Shown here: in pieces, positions 21,243-33,104 of the stretch | Position numbering within the stretch: position 1 is the first letter of the stretch | Layout: every line of letters begins with the position of its first letter | The notes under the pieces: model-generated | What the model saw: the letters and a program-made list of their open reading frames with translations, nothing else | Told to the model about the DNA's origin: nothing | Databases searched by the model: none | Made by a program: the position numbers and the translations under genes | Assembly (NCBI GenBank): GCA_951394405.1 | Contig: OX596336.1 | Coordinates: forward strand, 2,790,001-2,854,000 | DNA from: Coprinellus micaceus | Lineage: Eukaryota; Basidiomycota; Agaricomycetes; Agaricales; Psathyrellaceae | Length of the DNA stretch: 64,000 nt | Direction of reading: 5' to 3'

Positions 21243-23939
21243 CTAATCACTATCGTACTCCTCACTCTCCTCTTCACCCTCACTGCTCTCACCTTCATCA
21301 CCATGTGGGACATTGGCTGTCCAGTCTGAAACATCAAGTTTTTCACCTTTGAGTGTTTCTGCAAGGAAAAAGTGTGAGTATAGCATCACCAGAGTCTTGG
21401 TGGGGAACAGGAAAGGAAACCCAAAACTCCCATTCTCAGACAGGGTATACACACAGAGGGACAGAGGACACTACCAGAAGGACACTGCGGCCATAAACTT
21501 TCCTGCCCAGGAGAAGGGCAGCCCACATGGGGTGAAAGACAGCCGCATGTTTATGAGTGCCTGCCAATGCCCCACCCCTGCGCGAAGGTATATTAAGCAT
21601 CCACCCAAGCTTTTGTCCACCTTCGCAACTGGAAAAATTAAACGGAATAGAGACGCACCTCCGCTCCCAACCTCGTACCCGCCACAGCTCACAACACGCA
21701 CCAACTCACTCCTGGAGCCCACCTTGGTGTTCTTGCCAAGTATGCAGCTGACCGAGACATGTCATTGAGAGATTGGGTGTGGGTGATCATGCATGTCAGA
21801 ACAGTGCAACGATACAAGAGCCAAGTGCATTCAGTTCATGGCCGGAATTCGTCAGTAGGAGTGAGCATTGCAGCCATTGGGTAGGCACAGGTGCAACACA
21901 AAATGAATGGGGGGGAGCATGGGAGGGAAAGGGAGAATGTCAGCCAGAGAATATCAGAGGGAAAAGGACAAGAACACACCCATCTAACTTTGCTCCATCC
22001 TCAACTACACAATGGTCCAATAAGATACTACCCACAATCTTGACATTGCGCCCAATGATGCAATGACGCCCAATGACACTGTCAAAAGGGGAGGGGTTGT
22101 TAGCACGAAGAGGGAGACTGAGCAACGCAGGATTAAGAAGGGGAAGGGGAAGGAAAAATATGGGCCCTGCAGCAAACCCCTTGAAGTGGCTCGGGTGGGC
22201 ACCAAGTGCATGAAACGCACTGGGAGCATGCAGCAAAATAAGGCCTCGAGGCCGACAAGACGAAGACATCGAAGTGATCGCACCTCCTCTTACATACTGT
22301 CCTCTCCCCGACCTGCGTACTCCCGCCCAACATCGTATCCGCCGAGATCTGGGCCTTGGGGTCAACTAAGGCTCCTCCCTGCGCTTGCAGCGCCGGTGTC
22401 GCCTTTCCTCCCCCAACAACGCCTTTCTGCGCTTGTTGTACAGACTGTGCGTGTGTACTCAGGAACTATTCGTGAGCCTCAGCATTCCCTTCCTCATTGA
22501 GTCGACGCAGAAGAAAGGAAGGAAACACACCGCCCGGTTCACCTCCAGCAACGCATACAGGTTACTTATCCTCAACGCGAGTCCGTCCCCGACTTTATGG
22601 ATGGTGATGGTGACCTTGAAGCTGGGCGGGGGGATGGATGAGTTGGGGGAGGTTGTCGTGGGCGTAGATGATTCATCTGTTCGAGTAGGGGGTGAGTATT
22701 GTGGTTGAATAGATTGGGAGTGGAAAAAGGGACGAGAGGCGGGTGGGTGCGATGAGGGGAGGAACTAACCTAGCGGCACTAGATTCGCAACGGACTGAGC
22801 CAGTGCGGATGGCGTCGTCGAGTGCGTGAGGGCGAGGGATTGGGAGAGGTACGTCGTTTGGTTTGGTATTGACGAAATGACTGCGGAAGGTATCAGCCTA
22901 CATTCATACGGTGAAATGAAAAAAAAAGGGAAAAAAAAAGGTGGCAATGGACTTACATTCGGCGTACTTCCTCCTCTTACTCGGCTGGTACTGAATTTTG
23001 CACAACCACGGGACGAAGTCCTGTCGGAAGGACTCGAAACGAGGCTTTTGGGCGAGAAGTTGGAGGACCTTCCGATGGCAGACGTAGACGTGGGAGTCTT
23101 GGAGGGAGGAGGATAAGCGGGTGCGGGGGTATCTAGAGGGAGTCAGAGGATTCAAAATGGGGGGTGGGGAGAGGGAAGCGGAAACACACCCAGACAACAT
23201 GTCCATTTTTAACTCATACTCCTCCGCGTTCCTATCCAGCTCGTCGGGCGTGTCAACATGAAGCAAAGAGTCTGTGCTGGGATCCCACACGATCGCAGGA
23301 GACGCAGGGATCTGACCCCACTCATCCACAAGGATGCCCTTCTCCGGGGTATACGCAGGGTACCAGCACGTGCTGACGATCGCGCCATGCGATGTGCTCT
23401 CCAACCTGTACTTGTTGAGGAGGGTACTGAGCGGTAGGGACGGCGGGGTGATGAAGTCGCAGGGGACAAGTACAAAGTCCTCTGTGATGCGGGGAGCGAA
23501 GTGCCTGAGGAGCTCTGCGGTGCCGATGGGTGACTCATGGGTCTCATCGTAGGTCTGGAGGTCGATGCTGAGGTTGGAGGCAGTGGTGTCCGAGTTGATG
23601 TGGTGGTGGAGGGCGGCTTCGTGGATAGTTGGTGCGATGAGGAGGACGTCTGGTGCAGTGTCAGGGAGAGCGGAGGAGAGGAAGAAGGAGCGCGACGCAC
23701 CGTTTATACCGGACTGCTCGAGCCAGGAGAGTGTGTACTCGAGCAGAGGCTTGTTCGCGACAGGGAGGAGTGCCTTGGGCGAGGGCTCGTCGCCATTGTC
23801 GCTCGTCAGCGGGAGGAGCCTGCGAAATGAGACGCGCTACGAGGGAAAGGACAAAGACTCACTCGTTCCCAAAGCCTGCGATGAGGACTGCGAGGAACTC
23901 CTTCTTCTGAAACGCTGGCTGAACGGTGTCGATGTCCAT
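21243..23939 (-). CDS. GCD1: Translation initiation factor eIF2B subunit gamma
   Basis: eIF2B gamma is part of the catalytic guanine-nucleotide exchange complex that reloads eIF2 with GTP in the cytosol. The N-terminal nucleotidyl-transferase-like domain is clear: FLAVLIAGFGNE at the start, then LLPLTSDNGDEPSPKALLPV and ANKPLLEYTLSWLEQSG. The C-terminal left-handed beta-helix shows hexapeptides such as VIGRHCIIGRNVKIVGS and CILGKNTKVGS. Nine exons fit with consistent phases: 23939-23863, 23819-23190, 23132-22957, 22880-22770, 22676-22531, 22465-22284 (or from 22444), 22078-21980, 21747-21659 and 21358-21243. This gives about 541 residues, normal for the family. The acidic end reads GEEESEEYDSD. 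The stop lies only 50 bp from the LINE-B poly(A) tail. Confidence 0.93.
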
Positions 23940-24179
23940 GATGAACAAGAACAAGAACAAGATAAGATTCCACACACGACTCGGGCACGGCGCCTATCTC
24001 CGGATCACCCCACTCCGCCATAGAATTTGGACCGCACACCACCACGTCCAAACCTCCTCCCTCACAATATCTCTCACATTCATCCTCTTAGCCACATTTA
24101 TACCCCTCGCATACTCAGCGCCCGGAGTTCGGGTTCAAGCTCACGCACCCCCCACTCCACCTCGAATGAACACCGCCCC
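23940..24179. promoter_or_regulatory. Divergent promoter, eIF2B gamma / GCK kinase
   Basis: 240 bp separate the two start codons, which point away from each other. The region must hold both core promoters and 5' UTRs. No clear TATA box is seen. Confidence 0.5.
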
Positions 24180-27100
24180 ATGTCGCAGCCTTCCGTCCAC
24201 CAGCTCTACCAACGTCTCGAGACTGTCGGCAAGGGCGCCTATGGCTCCGTTTCAAAGGGAAAGCACATCCCCACAGGCAATGTCGTCGCTCTCAAGATCA
24301 TAAACCTCGACACTCCCGACGACGACGTCGCCGACATCCAACGCGAGGTTGCCCTCCTCACCCAGCTCAGGGACGCCCCGAATGTCACAAAGTACTATGG
24401 CTGCTACATGGATGGACCCCGTGTGTGGATCGTTATGGAGTTTGCCAATGGGGGAAGTGTCTTGAGCCTGATGAAGGCCAGCAACGATGGGTGCATCGAG
24501 GAGAAGTATGTCTCCATTATCATCAGGGAGGTCCTCATCGGCCTCGCTTACCTGCACAAGGTTCCCGTCATCCATCGAGATATGAAGGCCGCCAACGTTC
24601 TTGTCACTACTATGGGCAAGGTCATGATATGTGACTTTGGCGTCTCGGCCCTCCTCACAACAATGTCCAGCAAGCGCAACACACTCACCGGCACACCCTA
24701 CTGGATGGCTCCAGAGGTCATTGAAGGGGTCCATGCCTACGATACCAAAGCCGATATCTGGAGTCTGGGCATAATGATATACGAGATGATTAAGGGCGTC
24801 CCTCCCCATTCTAATCTCGACAAGTTCGCGGTTATGGACCTTATTCCGAAGGCGAAACCGCCGAGGTTGGCGGAGGTCGAGGCGAGCAAGGACTGTCGTG
24901 ACTTTATGAGCTTCTGCCTCAAAGAGTCGCCAGTAGAGGTACGTCGTCGCTGAATTCATGCTAATTATACCACTCACTTCTCCTCTAGCGTCTACCTGCA
25001 GACGAACTGCTCAAGACGAAATGGATCAAGAACATCAGCAAAGTTCCCTTCTCCATCCTCCGCGACCTCGCCCTCCGCCTCCAACAATCCGGCCCTCGCG
25101 CGAGTATGGCGGGGCCGTTGGACTGGGAGCTAGAAGCAGACAAGTGCGTTTGCCCTGTTCCTTCCCCTTGCAACCGAGTGCTGCGCTAACTACCGTTCCC
25201 ATCCCATTCCAGTCGCTTGAGCGTCGCCTCATCCGACAGCGGCTGGGAATTCGAGACCCTCCGCAGCGGCGGTAGCACAGGCGCATTCCACGGCCACTCC
25301 GAACCTGTTTTCTCAGACGACGACCGCTCCGACTACCCCAATTCTGACGACGAAGACCCGAACCACTCTAATTTCAACACGGTTCGCTCCCCACCCACAT
25401 CCGCTGCCCTCAGCCCACACAATACACAATCGGCCACCGCCCCATCATCCCTCCGCATGCTCTTTGAGGACGCCAACGCTCCCCAAGCGCCTTCTCCTCG
25501 ACCTGATATGCTCGGAGGAGCGATAGGGAAACCGCCATCGTCTGCTAGACCAGAGCCTTACTTGCCGCCACTTCAGCCGTCACTACAACCCCCGTTTCGG
25601 TCGCAAACGCCCCAGGGGATGGAGGATATCCACCCACAGGGTAGTTTTTCAAGGGCTAGGACGCCCGTGGTGAAAGCACCCGGACCCAGTTCGTTGAATT
25701 CCAGTCAGACCAGTTTGGTTCAAGAGAGAGGGAGGCCCGAACACCGGGAAGACGAAAACTATAGCCATAATATAGTGGAGATCCCCGACCTCTCAGACGA
25801 CTCAGTCCTAGCGTCTCGTGAAGATAGCGAAATATTTCTCCCACCAAGGACGCCTCCTGCGAACAGCACCCCACCACCTTCGAGGCTCGAATCGCGGTTT
25901 GGTGGGGAACACTCGACGCCGACACCGGCGCTTACATCTACGCCCACCCCTGCAAACACATCGTCGAACTCATCTTTTGTGTTCGGTCATCCGAATGGTG
26001 GAGGGTTTGGTGTGGCATCCCCTCCAAAGCTGACGAGGATGCATACCTCCCCGACCCATGGCCACATGTCTGCTCACTCGCTCGACCTATCCCCAAATTC
26101 TAAGACGAGCAGCTCCTCTTTCGCCTCGACCTCGGGGCTCTCATCGTCGAGCGCGTCGACCTCGAGTGCGACTTCAACGGCCAATACAAGCCTGGGGTCA
26201 GGGAACCTAGGGGCGGCCCTGACCCCTCCCCCGATGATGCGGACGCGGTCGGCTACCACCCTCACAACACATACTCACACCCACACGAACCTCAGCGTGC
26301 AGATACCCCCAGCGCATTCTGCCTTGAATACCCCAGCATCGGTAAACATGCAAGGGTCCTCGTCGAACATGGCCGGGGTGGGGACAAGGGTGTTCGGGAG
26401 CCTGCAGATCAATGGGTATGGGAGTCATCAGCGGATTCCCAGTCGGCCAGGAACGAGCTTGGGTGCCGTGTCAGAGAGTCCAGTGGATGTCTTTGCGCCT
26501 GGTCCGGGAGGGAGTTTAAGCGCGAGGGGGTTGGGAACGCCGGGGTTGAAGGATGTTCTGAAGGTGTGCTTTCTCGTTCGTTGTCGTTCAAAGGTGAAGG
26601 CGCACTCAATCACTGTCGTAGATACCATCGCTAACGAGCGACCACCAACTCGGCATGGCGGACCTCCTCCCGCCTTCCCCTTCAGCGTTTGCGACGACGT
26701 CCCGGAGTCCTGCACACACACCAAGCCATTCTGTGTTCAAGGCTGCACAGCAAGACGTAGTGAACCTCAGATCCAATTCTCACCCGCCCGCTGACCCGAG
26801 GCCAGGCGGTAGCTTCGATTCCCGGTTCCAATCTTTCGAACCAATCGGGCCTGCTTTTGGACCTCACGGGGTCTCTCCTGTCAAGCCATCGGCGGCGTTT
26901 GCTGCTGAGCAAGACGCTGAGAGCCAAGGCTACCTGGGCAAGTACCCCATTACTCAGACTCATCGTGACCTCCAAGTCCATGCCCACTCCCAACAGGCGC
27001 AGTTGATGTTGCCACCCATCGAGCCGCTGAATTACGTTGCCCTCATCTCGACCTCGGCGAACCCGCAATCGGAATTGATGAAGACCATTGAGAGTTTGGG

Positions 27101-27317
27101 AGCATGGTTGCAGGTTGTGGACGAGGGGTTTGCGGGGCTACTTGAGGCCCAGGGGGATGTGATCCAAGAGGATGTGGAGGAGGGAAGTGAGATTGGGAGT
27201 TCTGTGCCACCAAGCCCTGCGCCTGGAGCAGCCTCGGAGCAGGAGACGAAGGAGAGAGGGAGGGCGGAGCGGGAGGTGAGTGAGCTGGCGTATGGGGGGG
27301 ACGAGTATGAGTCGTAA
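24180..27317 (+). CDS. GCK/Ste20-family protein kinase (Nak1/Kic1-like)
   Basis: A serine/threonine kinase of the germinal-centre-kinase branch. In fungi such kinases (Kic1, Nak1) act in the RAM/MOR network for cell polarity and septation; assignment to that subgroup is inference. ATG 24,180 starts MSQPSVHQLYQRLETVGKG. Kinase landmarks are GKGAYGSV, VALKII, HRDMKAANVL, DFGVSALL, GTPYWMAPE and DIWSLGIMIYEM, within about residues 9-285. The rest, about 700 residues, is Ser/Pro/Thr-rich and probably disordered, with a short conserved-looking end (EPLNYVALISTSANPQSEL, then SLGAWLQVVDEGFAGLLE). Exons: 24180-24938, 24989-25143, 25213-26563 and 26622-27317, phases consistent, 986 residues. Gene start is shared divergently with eIF2B gamma. 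Confidence 0.9.
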
Positions 27318-27426
27318 TTTGTGTATGGAATTTTGTATTACTATAATGTACATTTTGCTTGTGTTTCTACTGGATCTATTCCTTACACACGTTGGGTATG
27401 CGAGCGCTTGTGCATGTGAGGATGAT

Positions 27427-28260
27427 CTAGGCGAGGTACCCGTTGGAAGAGAGGTATTCGGTGATCTGCTTGACAGCATCGACAACGGAGGTTTGGTCAG
27501 TCCGGATGTGGATTTCGGGCTTTTCGGGGGCCTCGTACGGCGCTGAGACACCAGTGAAGTCTGTATGAGTAGTCAGAGCCAAGTTCCTGAGCGGGGGTGA
27601 GTGCAAACACACCTTTGATCTCACCAGCCCTCGCCTTCTTATACAGACCCTTGGGGTCACGCTCCTCAACGACACTAAGGGGAGCATCGACGAAGACCTC
27701 AATGAAGGGAATGTTAGCCTTCTCGTGGAGTTCACGTGCGACGGCGCGGTCGGCGATGTAGGGGGAGATGAAGGCGGTGACCGTGATAGCAGAGGCATCG
27801 GAAAAGAGCTTTGCAACCTATCCAAACCCAAGTCAAAGTTGGATCGCGACCGGAAAACGAGGAATGGATCGCACCTCGCCGATACGCCTGATGTTCTCGT
27901 TACGCGACTTTTCGTCGAACCCGAGGTCCTTGTTGAGACCAAAGCGGATGTTGTCGCCGTCGAGGCGGTAGGCGAATTTGTGCAGATGAAGTAGGTGCTG
28001 CTCGAGAGCGCAAGCGATGGTGGACTGTTGCAGCGATACAAATGGATCTGTAAGATGCATGCTCCAATCCCTGGAGGAGACCAAACGCTGACCTTGCCGC
28101 TAGCGCTAAGGCCCGTGAGCCAGATCGTGATTCCCTTTTGCTTCAGGAGTTCATTACGCTCAGTAGTAGTGACGGAGCCTGGTCATATCACAAGTTCGTC
28201 AGCCTTGTCCCACAAATTGGCGCCAAACTGACCTTCGTGGAAAGTAATGTTGGTGGCCAT
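27427..28260 (-). CDS. MET14: Adenylylsulfate (APS) kinase
   Basis: This cytosolic enzyme phosphorylates APS with ATP to PAPS in sulfate assimilation. The P-loop GLSASGKST is split by an intron after GK. Further conserved blocks are [66 protein letters not shown] and [14 protein letters not shown]. Exons: 28260-28233, 28178-28093, 28024-27875, 27817-27613 and 27560-27427, giving 200 residues, the normal length. It converges with the kinase gene, with 109 bp between the two stop codons. Confidence 0.96.
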
Positions 28261-29160
28261 CGCAGGTATGTTTCAACGTGAATAGATGAAGGTATTGAAG
28301 ATACATAGACGCTGAAGTTGAGGCTAGTCATCTGGATTGTGGCGCGAAAAAGATGCAACCGTAACGCGATTTGAGGTCATTGCCGATATTGCGTTTTTGC
28401 CTGTTCGGACTACGCCGCCGTCGCGCTGATGCCAAATCCCGTCACGAGGAACCAGCGTCACGGTTTCTGCCAAGGAGTACTGCCAGTGCACGACAAAACC
28501 AGGGGCCAGTGTATACTACTTGCTCGACTCGGAAGGGTGGCTGGCGGCTATGAATTCGCAAAGTTTCCCTGTATTTATTCCGTTGGGAAATGAGCCAACA
28601 CCCCGCTGTGTTTAGCTCGCCTACTTTCACTGCCGCCCATTCAGAGAGCCGAGTCTTCCTCTAGAAACTCATTTTAACGTGGACCTCCAGAACCAGGTCT
28701 ACGCCTGGCCATCTGCAGTACCACATCCTGGTTGGCCTCTAACTAACATCGTCTTGAGCTGCTTCCGCCAAGGGCGTCTCTCTGCGAGTTGCCTGGAGGT
28801 CATGTCTATATATTCTCCGCAACTGATGTGCTCTCCAACATGGCTGGGGCGGTACAAGCGGTTGTCAATCAACGGCGGTGGGTGAGTCTCGATGACAGAG
28901 GGTGTGGCACCGCTCAAACCGTTGAGCACCCGGAGGTCGTGGGAAATGGTTTAGCGCCCATCTCATATTAGTGAAGTAAGGGGAACTAGGCTCACTATTC
29001 ATGAGCCACCCAATGGGTGTGCAACCCCTCCTGTTTCAAGTCCATCGGCGCAGAGGAAAGAGAGAAGGTGATATTCGTGTCACCGAGCGGCAACAATATG
29101 TGTGTACACATGGACAAGATGGAGGGATAAGTAAAAAGAGCAAGATTGAGAAAGGAACAT
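28261..29160. other. Intergenic, no gene seen
   Basis: About 900 bp lie between the start of APS kinase and the stop of eIF3c. Short open frames exist but have no protein-like composition or domains. I see no tRNA, repeat or element. It should hold the APS kinase promoter and the eIF3c terminator. Confidence 0.5.
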
Positions 29161-31956
29161 CTAAGCCTGTCGTTGCGAACTGGACATCTGGTTTCCGAGA
29201 CCCTGTGCGAATCGTGCTCCCCGTCCTCCCCGTGCACCACCTGTAGAAACAAGTATCAGTTCGTCTCGTCATTCCGCTTTGAAAATCAAGTATCGTACCC
29301 CGTGCGCCCCTCGTACGCGTCCCGCGTCTCTCCTGGGTCTGCTCGCCACCTTTTGCGCCCTTCTCACCGGCATTCCTATCGCCCCATCCAGCACCTCCGC
29401 CCATTTTCATATCGAGGGCCTTCTCGTTCTGGTCGACCATCGCACTGACCTTCTCAGCGATCGTCTGGGCGAGCTGCTGGGTCCTCGATAGATCAATGCG
29501 GTGGAACACCACCACGCCGCCGCTTTGGTCGAGGCTGGCCGATAGCTCTTCGCTCCAGATCATCTTGGACACGATCGAGGTGACAGTGCGAAGGGGAAGC
29601 GCAAAGGTGCGCGAGAGGAGCGATAGTGAACACGAGCTGTAGTGAGGCGCATAGGTGAAGAGGTACGTCCGGAGGCCCTGTTCTTGGATACGCTCTCCGA
29701 GCATCTCCTTCACAGTCGCAGACTCGGGCATCAAGGTCCAGATCTTAATGCTCTGGATGAGATCTCTGCACTTTTCCCATTCGCCCTCCTGTAGTGCCTT
29801 GCTAGCTTGCATGATGTGGTCCCTCGTGCTCTCAGGGGGACCGGTGAAGACCTGCCTGTCAGCAAAATCCAGGAGCCTTCTGAAAGGCTTGGAGATGGCC
29901 TTGCGCTTCTGCTCTTCCGAGTCGATGCTGGCGAGGAGGGGGATCTCAACGAGCATGCTTGAGACGAGGAACGCAGCCTCGAGGAGCTCGGTGTTGATGT
30001 GCATGTGGAAAGGGAGTTGACGCTGCTTCTCCGCCTTCTCCTGTTCGGGGCTGAGCGTCTGGAAACGCTGCTGGTGCACACCTTGAGCGAGGAGTTCCTT
30101 GACGCGCTGGGTGGTAAATATCTCGAGGAGAGTGGCCTGAGCCTCCTTGATCAAACCAAGGCGGAAAGCGCACAAGCCGAGCTGCACGACCGTGCGGTTG
30201 TAAAGGATCTGGGTGGCGACATCGGCGGAGTGGATGGACTCTTGGAGATGCGACATCAAGAGCATGTCTCGCGCGGTGTGGTAGTTGTTGTACAAGGCGT
30301 GGTGGAAGATATGGCTGAGCATGGAGCGAGTGCGCAGGAGGGTGTTGCCTGACTTGTACAGGTAGACGCAGAGGGAGTGGATAAGGTCGGTGGTGTCGTT
30401 CTGGCCGGCGAGCGTAGACGAGGGTTTAATATCAGAGTCATTGACGGCGGCCTCGAGAGCCTGAACAACAGCATTGGGCTTGGAGTAGATGTGCTCCAGG
30501 CGGCGCATGATCACACGAGCGAGAGGGTCGGGCTGCTTCGACTTCTCGTAGAAGGCCTGGGCGCGGGATATGGTGGTGTACAGAACCTTCTCATCCTTGA
30601 GACGATCGACATACTCAGTGCCGTGGGGGTCGATATTCTGCAAGCTGCGGGTGAATTCGTCGTCGAGACGGTCGATGAAGCTGATGATGGATCCACGAAT
30701 GCGAACGATTCCGCCCTCCTCCTTGGCAGGGGTCCTCTCCAACAGCTCGTCGTAGTCCTCAGTGATCTCTTGGACGGAGTATGAAGGGTCGGTGGCGACG
30801 ATTGATACAAGCTGATCAACCTCACGCTGAGCGGAGAGCCAGACCTCTGTGGGCATATGGGTAGCCACAGCAGAGTTGTAGTCGAAGCGGGAAGAGATCA
30901 AGGCGAGAAGGACACGGATGCGCTGATAAGTGGTGGCAGAAACTTCCAACGATCTCTCGAGGATGCGGACTTGTTCGGCACGGTCTGTATTCTGGAGTAA
31001 TGTTTGTCAGCGGAAGACTACCAGCTGAGATCCGCGAGACGCACCTTTTTACCCCTGGCCTCCTGAACCGCCTGCAAATTCTTGAGAATAGTGTCGGCAG
31101 TGAACGCCATTGCCTTTCCACCCTTGCCAACGGTGGTAAACTCATCGTCGACGGCAGCAGCAGCAGGCCCCTTCGCCTTTTCAGTGGGAGCCGCGGTTTC
31201 ACGGGTGGTGGCGGCAATATAGTCGCGTTCAAAGGCCTCAGGGTCCTGTGAATTGCGGTTAGATAAAGACAGAACAGTCATTGATTAGATGAAGACACAC
31301 CTGCTGATATTTTTTGATCTCGGTCTCATGTTCCTTGTGGGCCTTCTTGATCTTTTGTTTCATTGCAGTGAGGGCCTTTGCGTTGGTCGCGTTCAGCTTT
31401 TTCTTCGCCTTCTCCTTGGAGAGGGCATCGTTGACAGAGGTTTCGAGGCTGACGAGGGTACGGATGTAGAAGGGGGGCACAGGCTCGGAGACATTATGTT
31501 GGCGCTGAATCATACGGACGAGCTTGTCGAACTCTACAGCGCGACGTTGGGTGAAATCGGCGGCGAAATCAACGGGATATACTCACCATTTGAAATGGTG
31601 GACCAGTCGTTGATTTTGAGAGCATTCTCCATGGCCTTGCCCGTGGCCTCGATCTCCTTGAACCGCTTTTCCTGGGCAGAGAGGATGCGGATGCCGGGCT
31701 TCTCGTCGTCATCGCTCTCCGCCTCGCCCTCCGACTTGTCGTCGCTGTCTTCATCGCCTTCGTCGTCGTCATCGCTCTCGCTGCTGGAGTCTCCTGCCCC
31801 CTTGAGAAAACGATTCATGCCGGTGGGTTTTGCGACGGGGGCAGCGGGTTTGATGACTGGCCCCTCGTCATCGGAGGACATGAGCTCCTCATCGGAGGAC
31901 TGGGTGTCCGAGTCCGAGTCTGAGCTGTCGCCTGCTTGCCTGAAGAACCTGGACAT
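29161..31956 (-). CDS. NIP1: Translation initiation factor eIF3 subunit c
   Basis: eIF3c is a core scaffold of eIF3 and binds eIF1 and eIF5 on the 40S ribosome. The start MSRFFRQAGDSSDSDSD is followed by an acidic, Ser-rich N-terminus and the typical FKEIEATGKAMENALKINDW block. The middle has MRRLEHIYSKPNAVVQALEA and the helical repeats (HIFHHALYNNYHTARDMLLM). The PCI domain ends in LRTYLFTYAPHYSSCSL, MIWSEELSASLDQSGGVV and FHRIDLSRTQQLAQ. The tail is RGG-like (GGARGGRGARFAQGLG). Exons: 31956-31587, 31533-31301, 31245-31045, 30991-29299 and 29240-29161, 858 residues, normal length. Only 114 bp separate its ATG from the stop of the next gene upstream. Confidence 0.96.
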
Positions 31957-32070
31957 TGTGATAGTCGATATCGACGACGAGGACGACCCAATAATCAAGA
32001 TCAAATTTATGGACGGCCAAACACATCATAACAATAGTCAGGTCTATGCACTATACTAATTCATTACGAT

Positions 32071-33011
32071 TTATGAATGGTGCTCTACCAAATATCTATG
32101 CCAATACCGTCAGCGTCAACACTCTCTCGTCCGAATGCAAGAGACATACCCTTCAGCTCCAACCAGCGCCAAGACACCCGCTGAAATGGCCGACACCGTC
32201 CTCCGATCCCAGGGCTGGTTGCGGTTCACATACCCAACGTACCCCAACCCTCCAACGATCGCCGTGTTCACTTGGTCACCTCAGCAAGGATCCTCAAACC
32301 ATAAAAAAGCGACTCACAAACCCCAATTGCACCCTTGTATGGATTCACACGTGCAAAGAAATTGTGCAGATATTGGGCCAACCAATGCCGCCTCTCCCGA
32401 GCGTGCTGCAGTGCGCTTTGACCTTCTGGAGTCCGGGTGAGGTATTGTTCGACCGCGACACCCTCTCCTGTGACAAGGGCGAGGGTGGCTGCAACTGTAG
32501 AAGCGATGGCCTTGGTGTTCGCCCGGAGGTGTGGCTTGGAGTAGAACGTGTACCCCACCCCCGCTATGACCCCAATGTTTACTGTCCGAGTAATCAGCCA
32601 CATCCCCGCCCCGCACAAGGGCCAATGCCTTCACTTACCGACTCCCAGCAAACCGCTGGCCACCTGAGGTCTCACAACGTAGTCGAGGACCTGCTGCCAG
32701 AGTGTGAACGCGTCTTCACGATTAGGATGGTGCCTCCGAGGCTGTTTGGGTATCCCACTGTTCCCGCCCACTCGCGAGAACCTGCTACCCCCTGAGGGTC
32801 CTCCTCCGCTGCCTCTGTCAGGCGGGATGCCTTCGACGTCGGTGTGCGGGTTCTCCTTGAAATCCGAGTTCACCACATTCAGCTTGGAGGACGAGTCGAT
32901 GACCCTCGACCCCTCTCCGACATCCGAGTCAGTGGTAAGGAGGCTAGGGTCAGGGCGAGGCTGCTCGTCGGGGGAGGGCGCGTTGCGTGCTGCGACAGAT
33001 GCGTAGGACAT
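32071..33011 (-). CDS. Small membrane protein with internal duplication, unknown function
   Basis: I do not recognise a named family; similar proteins occur in other mushrooms as hypothetical. The N-terminal 110 residues are polar (MSYASVAARNAPSPDEQPRP) and low-complexity. The rest holds two related hydrophobic modules: GLLGVVNIGVIAGVGYTFYS followed by LALVTGEGVAVEQYL, and GAIGVLNTAIVGGLGYVGYV followed by LALVGAEGYLVEH. Each module suggests two short membrane helices joined by a polar loop with Arg or Lys. Exons with matching phases: 33011-32639, 32581-32318, 32270-32150 and 32095-32071, 260 residues. A mitochondrial or ER membrane is possible; no targeting signal is obvious. Confidence 0.75.
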
Positions 33012-33104
33012 TGTGTGTTCCAGAATATGAGAGACTCTCTTAATTAAAACAGGATATACTTATAGTCAGAGTGATGTCATAGGTGACGTATAGAAGAACT
33101 GGGT

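Noticed and set aside
21117..21329. Frames with poly-lysine runs
   Set aside because: They arise from the LINE-B poly(A) tail.
31289..32059. 256-codon plus-strand frame
   Set aside because: Antisense to eIF3c exons 1 and 2; acidic Ser-rich sequence gives open antisense frames.
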